This document shows, one piece after another, positions 1 through 6,790 of a stretch of 8,414 nt of DNA (positions within the stretch are counted from its first letter, which is position 1; the number at the start of each line of letters is the position of its first letter). Position numbers and translations under genes: made by a program. The stretch is from the NCBI GenBank assembly GCA_026391515.1, contig JAPLEC010000330.1, positions 1 to 8,414 of the forward strand, given 5' to 3'. This DNA comes from Bacteroidia bacterium (lineage in GTDB: Bacteria > Bacteroidota > Bacteroidia > Bacteroidales > VadinHA17). The notes below the pieces were generated by a model. It was not told the origin of the DNA, did not search any database, and was given only the letters and a program-made list of their open reading frames with translations.

Positions 1-3000
1 GACTCAAAGCTTATAATTCTTGAAAAGGATACTTTCACAGGGACTTCGCGACTGCTTGATTTTGAGATGACCAGCATTACTGCCGCAGGAACACGATCAT
101 TCCTCGACAAGCAGGCCCGCAGAAATGGCGTACCTATTGAAAAGGAGTTTGGGGAAATGTCGCTTAAATCGACTGATCCTCCGAGAATAGCAGGCCGTTG
201 CAGCGTTTTTGCAAAAAGTGACATGATCCACCACCAGCAGATTGCTACACCTCTTCATGATATTGTGGCAGGGCTATGTTTTGCGCTTGCCCGTAACTTC
301 AGAAGCAATGTCGCAAGGAGCAAGGAGATTAATAAGCCGGTTATCTTTTCAGGTGGTGTCGCAGCAAATACCGGGATGATCAGAGCTTTCAGGGAGATTC
401 TCGACCTTAAGGAAGATGAACTGATAGTCCCTGAGCACTATGCATCAATGGGAGCAATCGGAGCTATAATGTATGCCTGTTTCAACAAACTTGAAATGAA
501 TCATTTCAGGGGCTTGGAAAAACTGGAACAGTATTTGGCTGATGATTCAACATCATTTGTCAGCCTTCCAAAGCTTACGGAATCGGGAGCACTCTATAAC
601 AAGGAAGTTAATTTTACAAAGAACGGGAATCAGAAACTTCCCGTTTATCTTGGGGTTGATGTCGGATCTTTAAGTACAAATGTAGTTCTGATTGATTCAG
701 ATCATAACGTAATAGCAAGGCGCTACCTTCCGACTGCCGGCAAGCCCCTGGAAGCAATTCAGAAAGGAGTGGCTGAGATTTACGATGAGGTGGGCGAAGA
801 TGTTGAAGTTATAGGTGCCGGAACTACGGGCTCAGGACGGTATCTGACAGGTGATTTTATTGGTGCCGATACAATTCAGAATGAGATAACTGCACAGGCA
901 ACAGCTGCAATAGATTATGACCGGACTGTCGATACGATCTTTGAAATCGGAGGACAGGATTCCAAGTACATAAGCATCGAAAACGGAGTTGTGGTCGACT
1001 TTGAAATGAACAAGGTCTGTGCAGCAGGTACAGGATCATTCCTTGAGGAGCAGGCTGAGAAACTCAACATCAATATCGTTGAGGAATTCGGTTGCATGGC
1101 ATTGAATTCAGAATGTCCTGTAAAACTTGGTGACAGGTGTACCGTATTCATGGAATCGGACCTTAACTCATTCATGCAAAAAGGAGCCAGAAATGAGAAC
1201 CTTGTCGGTGGGCTGGCTTATTCAATTGTATACAATTACCTCCAGAAAGTAGTAGCTGACAAGAGAATAGGCAATAAGATCTTCTTCCAGGGAGGAGTCA
1301 CGAACAATAAGGCGGTAGTAGCTGCATTTGAACAGGTACTGGGCAAAAAAATCATAATACCTCCGCACTTTGATGTTACCGGTGCAATTGGTGCGGCAAT
1401 CCTTGCAAAGAGGTCAATGATTGATGGACAAAAAACTACTTTCAGGGGTTTTGGCATCAGAAACGTGACTTATGATATGAGCATGTTTGTTTGCCAGGGA
1501 TGCACCAACCATTGTGAAATAAGGAAGGTCAAGATAGCAGGTGAAAAGAAATCTCTTTATTACGGAGGAAGGTGTGAAAAATATGAAACTGATGCACGCA
1601 AAAAGATAGCGAACAATATCCCCAACCTTTTCCTGAAAAGACTTGAAATTCTGACGGAAGGCTATGAGGAACCGAAGGAATATAAAACCACAACAATTGG
1701 GATTCCAAGGGCACTGATGGTCTTCTACCAGCAGTTTCCTTTCTGGCGTACCTTCTTTGAAAGACTAGGATTCACTGTGGTTATCTCAAGAGAATCTGAC
1801 AAATCGCTTCTCACTCAGTCGATTGAAACAATTACAGCTGAAACATGCCTTCCTGTCGAAATTATGCATGGCCACGTTATTGATCTGATTGACAAGGGTG
1901 TCGATTACATTTTTCTTCCGTTTATTGTAAATGCGAAGTTTCGGCCGGGCAATAAGACCTTTAACTGCAATTGTCCATGGGTGCAAACCTATCCATTCAT
2001 GGTAAAAGCAGCCCTCAAAGGAAAAATAGATGAATCAAAGCTTTTAATGCCGACTCTTCACTTCAGGTTCTTTGAGCGTGCTCTCGTGAAGGAGATGACT
2101 GCATTTTTTGGAGAGAAATTCGGGATAAGAAGAAAAGATATCAGGGAAGCGATTTATTATGCTGATGCCATTCAGGTTTCATTTGAAAAGAGACTTGTGG
2201 ATTACGGCAGGGAGGCTTTAAGCAATATGCCTGAGAAGTGCCGTCCCGTTGTTCTTCTGGGAAGACCTTATAACAGCGGGGATCCTCATCTGAACCTTGG
2301 TCTGGTCGAAAAGCTTATTACAAAGGATGTCATGCCCATACCCCTGGATATGCTCGATCTCTCGCCCTATAATATTTTTGTCAACTACAGGAATATGTAC
2401 TGGCCCAACGGGCAGAAGATCATTGCAGCTGCCCAGCATATAGCCAGAACTGACGGACTGTATGCAGTTTACCTGAGCAATTTCCGGTGCGGTCCCGATT
2501 CTTTTATCTGGCATTATATTACTGAGGAGCTAAAGGGCAAACCTTTCTTACATCTTGAGGTCGATGAACATTCAGCTGATGCAGGTATAATTACCCGGAT
2601 TGAGGCTTTTCTCGACAGCCTGAAAGGTTCGGAAATGAATGAGAAGAAGGAGGTAAATATCTTCAGGCCAAGGCCTAGCCCATCTTCGCCCCCTGCCGGC
2701 AGGATTCTGTATTTCCCCTATATGAACGATAGTGCATATATGATCGCAGCAGCAGCCAGAAGTATAGGAGTCCCTTCGGAGGTTCTGCCGAAACAAACGG
2801 AAGAAGAACTTGCCATAGGAAGAAAGTATACCTCATCAAAAGAGTGCTTCCCAATGATTTGTGTTACAGGAAGCTTTGTGAAGAAATTACAGGAGCCGGG
2901 CGCCGATCCGTCAAAAATGAGCTTCTTTATGCCTGACCATAATGGTCCGTGCCGGTTTGGACAGTATAACCATTTCCACAGGATACTCTTCGACAGGCTT

Positions 3001-3909
3001 GGATATGAAAAAGCCGAACTAATAACCCCGTCAAACGATACATCTTATGAAGACATTGCTGGCGAGCATGGTCAGAAATTCAGGATTAATGCCTGGAAGG
3101 GATTCATTGTTGCAGACTATATCTGTAAAATCCACCGCGAGATCAGACCTTATGAGATCAATAAGGGTGAATCTGACATTCTTTACCAGGATGCCATAAA
3201 AAGGCTTGAAAGATGCATCGAGACCGGGGCAAAGGGACTTCATCAGGTACTTGCCGGGATAGCCAGGGATTTCATGGCAATTAAAATCGACAGGTCGGAA
3301 AGAAAGCCTGTGGTGGCGATTTTAGGTGAAATTTTTATGCGCGATAATGCCGGCTGCAACGGCAACATTGCTGACAGGCTTGAAGATCTGGGAGCAGAAG
3401 TTCTTATAGGACCATTCTCAGAATGGATTTATTATTCGACATACCGTTTTACCCGCGACAGCCGGTGGAAAAATGATACAAAAGGAATTATCAAGTCAAA
3501 GATTCAGGGTATAGGGCAGGATATAATCGCCGCATCATTGCTCAAGGGTATCAAAAAATTCACAGATCATGAAAAGGATGTTTCCCTTCATGATATGCTG
3601 AATCTGTGCAACACCTATGTAAATGAATTTTATGATGGCGATCCGCCTATTGCAATGGGATCATCGGTTGCCCTAACAAAAAGAGGGGTTTCAGGCATTG
3701 CGGCTATACTGCCATTTACCTGTATGCCTGGAACACTTATCGCATCGGTAAGCGATTTATTCAGGAAGGACCATAACAATATCCCATTCTTAAATATTGC
3801 CTACGACGGACAGGATAATGTATCGCTTGATACCAGGTTGCAGGCATTCTTTTTCCAGGTAAAGGAATTTGCCGGAGCAATGCAGTCTGCAAGCATGATC
3901 AGCGGTTAA
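1..3909 (+). CDS. Giant 2-hydroxyacyl-CoA dehydratase activase-type protein (tandem ASKHA ATPase plus HgdB-like modules), 5' partial
   Basis: The frame is open from base 1, so the ATG at 67 is internal. 1302 residues are visible, numbered here from base 1. Residues 1-210 are the C-terminal part of a first BadF/BcrA/HgdC-type ATPase module (AAGT at 28-31, C67, FSGGV 116-120). Residues 214-465 are a complete second module (GVDVGS 218-223, GAGTTGSG 272-279, GGQDSK 317-322, C340, C380, QGGV 430-433). A Cys segment follows (C498, C501, C505, C525), then a DUF2229/HgdB-like half (C616, C658, GRP 754-756, C830). A Pro-rich linker (889-898) leads to a second such half (C949, C984, C1119, C1241). Family knowledge: HgdC-type activases use ATP hydrolysis to drive very-low-potential electrons from a [4Fe-4S] cluster into a dehydratase. 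The fused giants (COG1924+COG3580/3581-like) have no assigned substrate. About 100-130 N-terminal residues are probably missing, judged from the second module. Likely cytosolic. The family is certain, the reaction unknown. Confidence 0.9.
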   Translation, partial: DSKLIILEKDTFTGTSRLLDFEMTSITAAGTRSFLDKQARRNGVPIEKEFGEMSLKSTDPPRIAGRCSVFAKSDMIHHQQIATPLHDIVAGLCFALARNFRSNVARSKEINKPVIFSGGVAANTGMIRAFREILDLKEDELIVPEHYASMGAIGAIMYACFNKLEMNHFRGLEKLEQYLADDSTSFVSLPKLTESGALYNKEVNFTKNGNQKLPVYLGVDVGSLSTNVVLIDSDHNVIARRYLPTAGKPLEAIQKGVAEIYDEVGEDVEVIGAGTTGSGRYLTGDFIGADTIQNEITAQATAAIDYDRTVDTIFEIGGQDSKYISIENGVVVDFEMNKVCAAGTGSFLEEQAEKLNINIVEEFGCMALNSECPVKLGDRCTVFMESDLNSFMQKGARNENLVGGLAYSIVYNYLQKVVADKRIGNKIFFQGGVTNNKAVVAAFEQVLGKKIIIPPHFDVTGAIGAAILAKRSMIDGQKTTFRGFGIRNVTYDMSMFVCQGCTNHCEIRKVKIAGEKKSLYYGGRCEKYETDARKKIANNIPNLFLKRLEILTEGYEEPKEYKTTTIGIPRALMVFYQQFPFWRTFFERLGFTVVISRESDKSLLTQSIETITAETCLPVEIMHGHVIDLIDKGVDYIFLPFIVNAKFRPGNKTFNCNCPWVQTYPFMVKAALKGKIDESKLLMPTLHFRFFERALVKEMTAFFGEKFGIRRKDIREAIYYADAIQVSFEKRLVDYGREALSNMPEKCRPVVLLGRPYNSGDPHLNLGLVEKLITKDVMPIPLDMLDLSPYNIFVNYRNMYWPNGQKIIAAAQHIARTDGLYAVYLSNFRCGPDSFIWHYITEELKGKPFLHLEVDEHSADAGIITRIEAFLDSLKGSEMNEKKEVNIFRPRPSPSSPPAGRILYFPYMNDSAYMIAAAARSIGVPSEVLPKQTEEELAIGRKYTSSKECFPMICVTGSFVKKLQEPGADPSKMSFFMPDHNGPCRFGQYNHFHRILFDRLGYEKAELITPSNDTSYEDIAGEHGQKFRINAWKGFIVADYICKIHREIRPYEINKGESDILYQDAIKRLERCIETGAKGLHQVLAGIARDFMAIKIDRSERKPVVAILGEIFMRDNAGCNGNIADRLEDLGAEVLIGPFSEWIYYSTYRFTRDSRWKNDTKGIIKSKIQGIGQDIIAASLLKGIKKFTDHEKDVSLHDMLNLCNTYVNEFYDGDPPIAMGSSVALTKRGVSGIAAILPFTCMPGTLIASVSDLFRKDHNNIPFLNIAYDGQDNVSLDTRLQAFFFQVKEFAGAMQSASMISG

Positions 3910-4825
3910 CAATTACGTTGACCTTATTAAAGAGAGCTTCGACTTTCTGGTATGGATCTCCTTCGCCCAATGTTTCCAGCGGAAGGTATCCTCTATATCC
4001 GCTTTGACGAACGATTGCTATGATCTTCTCATAATCAGTATCGACCTGGGCATCCTTTATAAAAACCTTTTCCTTCATCTGCCAGGTTATTGCATATTTT
4101 GAATTTGCGACAATGTCTTTGTAAGGATCTTCAGTACGATAACTTCCGATATCGAGCATTAATCCGACCCAGTCGTGGTTTATTAAATTCAACAGTTTTT
4201 CTGTTTGAGAAGCAGTCTTAAGAAAATCGTTGTGGTTCTGCAAAGCCAGCATAACTCCATGAGTCTTACCATATTCTGCACATTCGCGGATATCGTCAGC
4301 GATCCATTTTGCCCTTTCATCCCATGAGAAATTCTCTTTCGAAAGAGTACCGCTGAAGATTCGGACTCCCGGAGCTCCAAGCTTTTGAGCAACTATTATC
4401 CACTCTTTCACGAGCTTTTTCTCATCAGCCCTTTTTACCGGATCGGACCATGTAAAATCATTTTTAACTCCTGTGCATCCCATATCAATACCCAGCCTGA
4501 ATGCTTTCTGTTTAACATGAAAAATATAATCGTCAGGAGGTACAGCAGGGTATCCGGGGAAATAATACCCGGTGAGATCAACACCGTCAAAACCAATTTT
4601 CGCACAATAATCAAGCAAATCGTCAATTGTCATTTTCCCTGCTCTGAGAGGTTTGTCGAATGAGTAGGCGTTAAGGCTGATTTTAAGATTACCCTTGTTC
4701 TTCAGGATGACAAGCTTTTGAGAGACATCCTTTCCACCTTTTATTAGAGGAAATGTCGCAACTCCAATTCCTGCAAGAGAGACACTTTTTGTAAATTCCC
4801 TTCTCTTAAATTTTTTATTTCTCAT
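3899..4825 (-). CDS. Tat-signal sugar phosphate isomerase/epimerase-like TIM-barrel protein
   Basis: 308 aa. The N-terminus has a twin-arginine-like signal (KRREFTK at about 7-13, then a short hydrophobic stretch to about 28 with no lipobox Cys), which suggests export to the periplasm in folded form. The body fits the xylose-isomerase-like TIM barrel family (IolE/hydroxypyruvate isomerase/AP-endonuclease-2 fold). Visible blocks are IGFDGVDLTGYYFPGY, GVRIF, LQNHND (196-200), LMLDIGSY with D225, and PLETLGEGDPY with E284. In many relatives the first metal ligand is a Glu in an ENH motif; here it is Gln196. The start ATG (4825) is supported because the signal motif follows at once. No Shine-Dalgarno is visible, as is common in Bacteroidota. 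The 3' end overlaps the activase by 11 bp. The substrate cannot be named; secreted relatives are often linked to sugar or cyclitol use. Confidence 0.85.
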   Translation of the reverse strand: MRNKKFKRREFTKSVSLAGIGVATFPLIKGGKDVSQKLVILKNKGNLKISLNAYSFDKPLRAGKMTIDDLLDYCAKIGFDGVDLTGYYFPGYPAVPPDDYIFHVKQKAFRLGIDMGCTGVKNDFTWSDPVKRADEKKLVKEWIIVAQKLGAPGVRIFSGTLSKENFSWDERAKWIADDIRECAEYGKTHGVMLALQNHNDFLKTASQTEKLLNLINHDWVGLMLDIGSYRTEDPYKDIVANSKYAITWQMKEKVFIKDAQVDTDYEKIIAIVRQSGYRGYLPLETLGEGDPYQKVEALFNKVNVIVNR

Positions 4826-4959
4826 AATGTGTGATTTTTAACCCACCCCTAGCCTCCCGCTTCTCCGCGGATTGGCGGATACGCGGGACAAGCTCTCCTG
4901 GGAGGGGAACCTTAAGAGTGCCATTCACATGTTGCCTATCGCCGGTAGCCGGGAACCGA
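4826..4959. other. Intergenic spacer between pdxB and the TIM-barrel gene, containing a structured repeat
   Basis: This 134-bp gap holds the second 34-nt hairpin repeat (4855-4888), flanked by pyrimidine/purine-rich arms. CCTCCC (4853-4858) can pair alternatively with GGGAGG (4900-4905), and CCCCT (4846-4850) with AGGGG (4903-4907), so nested or alternative structures are possible. A small inverted repeat, CCGG-TAG-CCGG (4942-4952), lies just past the pdxB stop codon. None of these stems is followed by a T-run on either strand, so I see no classical intrinsic terminator. No open frame here looks like a gene. No convincing Bacteroidota promoter (TTTG with TAnnTTTG) was found. Confidence 0.6.
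4855..4888. repeat. 34-nt hairpin repeat, copy 2
   Basis: The outer stem TCCCGC (4855-4860) pairs perfectly with GCGGGA (4883-4888). A 3x3 internal loop (TTC/TAC) follows. The inner stem TCCGC (4864-4868) pairs with GCGGA (4875-4879) around the loop GGATTG. It is homologous to, and in the same orientation as, the copy at 6137-6170, with core matches TTCTCCGC and TTGGCGGAT at the same spacing. The outer-stem differences between the copies are compensatory. It is probably a REP-like or small non-autonomous intergenic element; similar C-rich hairpin repeats are known in Bacteroidota genomes. Function unknown. Confidence 0.8.
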
Positions 4960-6084
4960 TTATACCACCTTAAATCCCAGTCCCTCAAGCATTTTACAGA
5001 CTTTCTTTGTACCACCGTTAAGTTTTATAGTAAATGCCTGGAACTCCCTTCTGGTCCTGTAGTCGCCTCTTTGCTTTTCAAAATCTGATGGAGAAAACCG
5101 CAGGTTTATATTATCCTCATCGATATTATATGTATGAAGAACAGCTTCTCTCAGAATATCTTCATCAGTTTTTCCGATTCCGTCAATCGAAAAAACGGCT
5201 TTTTCAGGAGCCTGGACATTTTTGGGGTACCAGTTTTTTAGTGGCAGGTCGAAGAATTTGCATAAAGAATTGACAACAATAGATGTACCGTTTGCTTTTC
5301 CGTCTGTAGAATATCCTGCTATATGTGGTGTTGCAAGAAATGTTTTTGCCATAAGGTCAAGATCGAGATCGGGTTCATTTTCCCAGACGTCAATCACAGC
5401 ACCACCCAGTTTTCCTGATGCCAGGGCTTTCTTAAGACATGCTGTTTCTGTCACCTCACCTCTCGAAGTATTAAAAAACCAGGCTCCTTTTTTCATCTTC
5501 TTAAAGCTCTTTTCATTAAAAAGATGATATGTCTTGTCTTCTCCAACCACATTAAGAGGCACATGAAGTGACACAATATCAGACTCGTACAATATCGCTC
5601 CAAGACTTACAAAGTTCTTTTCACCTTCCTTCCTTGCCCTTGGAGGGTCATTTAATAAAACATTTATTCCGAGGATTCCAGCAAGCTTTTCAACTTTGTA
5701 ACCAACATTTCCAACGCCAATTATCCCAATAGTTTTATTCTTCAGGGAAACCCTGAATTCAGAAGCCATCTTCAGAAGAGCGGCTGCCATATATTGCTGG
5801 ACAGAAGTTGAATTACAACCTGGTGCATTAGTCCAGAATATCTTGTTTTTTTCACAATATTGAAGATCAATATGATCAAAACCAATAGTAGCAGTCCCTA
5901 TGAACCGTACTCCGGTATCCTTTAGAAGCGACTCAGTACATTTTGTTCTGGTTCGGGTGAGCAGGGCATCAGCGCCGGTAAGAATTTTCTTGTTTATCTC
6001 TTTACCCGGGAGATACACTACTTCGGCATAAGGTTCCAGAACCCCTTTCAGGAAAGGTATCTTATCGTCTGCTACTATTTTCAT
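4960..6084 (-). CDS. pdxB: 4-phosphoerythronate dehydrogenase PdxB
   Basis: 374 aa, matching the usual length of about 375-380 aa. It is a D-2-hydroxyacid dehydrogenase that oxidises 4-phospho-D-erythronate to 2-oxo-3-hydroxy-4-phosphobutanoate, the second step of the DXP-dependent pyridoxal 5'-phosphate pathway in the cytosol. Visible features are the Rossmann loop GVGNVG (123-128), an acidic ribose-binding position D146, and the catalytic residues R208 (NTSRGEV), E237 (DVWENEP) and H254 (ATPHIAGYS). A C-terminal dimerisation domain (about 290-374) carries the YRTRREF block typical of PdxB, which separates it from SerA or generic hydroxyacid dehydrogenases. The ATG at 6084 gives the expected N-terminus (MKIVADDKIPF). 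The gene is flanked on both sides by spacers with one copy each of the hairpin repeat. No serC or pdxA lies in the window. Confidence 0.96.
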   Translation of the reverse strand: MKIVADDKIPFLKGVLEPYAEVVYLPGKEINKKILTGADALLTRTRTKCTESLLKDTGVRFIGTATIGFDHIDLQYCEKNKIFWTNAPGCNSTSVQQYMAAALLKMASEFRVSLKNKTIGIIGVGNVGYKVEKLAGILGINVLLNDPPRARKEGEKNFVSLGAILYESDIVSLHVPLNVVGEDKTYHLFNEKSFKKMKKGAWFFNTSRGEVTETACLKKALASGKLGGAVIDVWENEPDLDLDLMAKTFLATPHIAGYSTDGKANGTSIVVNSLCKFFDLPLKNWYPKNVQAPEKAVFSIDGIGKTDEDILREAVLHTYNIDEDNINLRFSPSDFEKQRGDYRTRREFQAFTIKLNGGTKKVCKMLEGLGFKVV

Positions 6085-6136
6085 TTCATCTCTGAATTTT
6101 CTGTGAAAGTTAATAATTTTACTAATATCCTTTAAT

Positions 6137-6170
6137 CCTGCCTTCTCCGCCAGTTGGCGGATTCGGCAGG
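6137..6170. repeat. 34-nt hairpin repeat, copy 1
   Basis: This is a perfect two-tier hairpin. CCTGCC (6137-6142) pairs with GGCAGG (6165-6170), followed by a symmetrical TTC/TTC internal loop. TCCGCC (6146-6151) then pairs with GGCGGA (6156-6161) around the tetraloop AGTT. It is homologous to 4855-4888, in the same orientation and about 1.28 kb away, and the pair brackets pdxB. Its compact fold and lack of coding capacity suggest a REP-like intergenic element. On the minus strand it sits between two genes and might affect mRNA ends or stability; that role is inference. Confidence 0.85.
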
Positions 6171-6175
6171 CAAGC

Positions 6176-6196
6176 TTGCACCTTGCACCTTGTACC
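6176..6196. repeat. Short tandem heptamer repeat (three units)
   Basis: TTGCACC occurs twice (6176-6182, 6183-6189), followed by TTGTACC (6190-6196), which differs in one base. The run lies between the maf stop codon and the hairpin repeat. It may be part of the same mobile or REP-like intergenic element, since the hairpin is joined to it by only five bases. No function is evident. Confidence 0.7.
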
Positions 6197-6201
6197 TGTT
6201 T

Positions 6202-6789
6202 TCATTTTATAAATTCCTTCAGTTCATTATAAAGCTTCTGCACCGGCAGTCCCACAACGTTAAAATATGATCCTTCTATGCGACTGCAGGCTGCGACTCC
6301 TATCCATTCCTGGATTCCATAAGCACCTGCTTTATCATAAGGTTTAAATTTTTCAACATAATAAGTTATTTCTACATCGGAGAGTGCTTCAAATGTCACC
6401 TTTGTCGACTCAAAGAATGTTCTTTTCTTTTCATCAGATAAGAGTGTAACAGCTGTAATAACCTCATGAGTGTTTCCCAACAGCTCTCTTATCATTTTCT
6501 GAGCCTCTTCCTTATCCTCAGGTTTTCCCAGAACCTTTTTATTGCACCATACTATTGTATCAGCTGTTATAATAATCTCATTTTCTGCAATTTCATTAAT
6601 GAAGCTTTTTGCTTTCCGTTCAGAGAGGTAAATTGCAATCTCCTTACCTGAAAGATTATCGGGGTAAGTCTCGTCGAAATCCCTTTCAATAACGTCAAAT
6701 TTGAGACCCAGATCGCGCAGCAGCTGCTGCCTCCTCGGGGAGCGTGATGCCAGGATTATTCTGTAATTATTCAGGTTATCAATAATCAT
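6202..6789 (-). CDS. maf: Maf nucleotide pyrophosphatase, YhdE-type (dTTP/UTP)
   Basis: 195 aa, typical family length. Maf proteins hydrolyse non-canonical or selected nucleoside triphosphates to monophosphate and pyrophosphate in the cytosol, and are linked to cell-division arrest. Visible motifs are ASRSPRR (14-20), the ERKA block (57-60), TADT (75-78) and GKP (88-90). The C-terminal AGAYGIQ...RIEGSYFNVVGLP block carries the Gln that marks the YhdE/BSU28050 (dTTP/UTP) class rather than the YceF (m7GTP) class; that assignment is from family knowledge. The start ATG follows the upstream UbiA stop codon by one base (TGA-A-ATG), so translation is probably coupled. It is the last gene of the tight minus-strand cluster before a repeat-bearing spacer. 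Confidence 0.96.
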   Translation of the reverse strand: MIIDNLNNYRIILASRSPRRQQLLRDLGLKFDVIERDFDETYPDNLSGKEIAIYLSERKAKSFINEIAENEIIITADTIVWCNKKVLGKPEDKEEAQKMIRELLGNTHEVITAVTLLSDEKKRTFFESTKVTFEALSDVEITYYVEKFKPYDKAGAYGIQEWIGVAACSRIEGSYFNVVGLPVQKLYNELKEFIK

Positions 6790-6790
6790 T

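Larger units (their letters stand above)
6085..6201. other. Intergenic spacer between maf and pdxB, containing repeats
   Basis: This 117-bp gap carries hairpin repeat copy 1 (6137-6170) and a tandem heptamer (6176-6196) right after the maf stop codon. The AT-rich 50 bp before pdxB include TAACTTTC on the minus strand (6112-6105), one base off the Bacteroidota -7 consensus TAnnTTTG. No matching -33 TTTG box sits at the expected distance, so a pdxB promoter here is possible but not supported. The hairpin has no T-run after it in either direction. Confidence 0.6.

Noticed and set aside
67..69. ATG as the start of the giant activase
   Set aside because: The frame is open upstream to base 1. The upstream residues (DSK...LLDFEM) align with the GGQDSK...VVDFEM stretch of the second ATPase module, so the gene begins before the window.
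2641..2703. Pro/Ser/Arg-rich stretch as a frameshift or gene boundary inside the activase
   Set aside because: The frame continues without a stop codon and both flanking modules are intact, so it is a flexible linker between the two HgdB-like halves.
4831..5088. Plus-strand open frame of 85 codons through the pdxB/isomerase spacer
   Set aside because: It runs through the hairpin repeat and the antisense of the pdxB end, and its translation has no recognisable domain. It is explained as a chance frame.
6105..6112. TAACTTTC (minus strand) as a Bacteroidota -7 promoter box for pdxB
   Set aside because: One mismatch to TAnnTTTG and no TTTG-like -33 box at the right spacing; in AT-rich spacer sequence this can arise by chance.
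6137..6170. Hairpin copy 1 as an intrinsic terminator for maf
   Set aside because: The stem is strong, but no T-run follows on the minus strand (ATTAAAGG) or the plus strand (CAAGCTTG), and it has a homologous copy elsewhere, so a repeat element is the better call.
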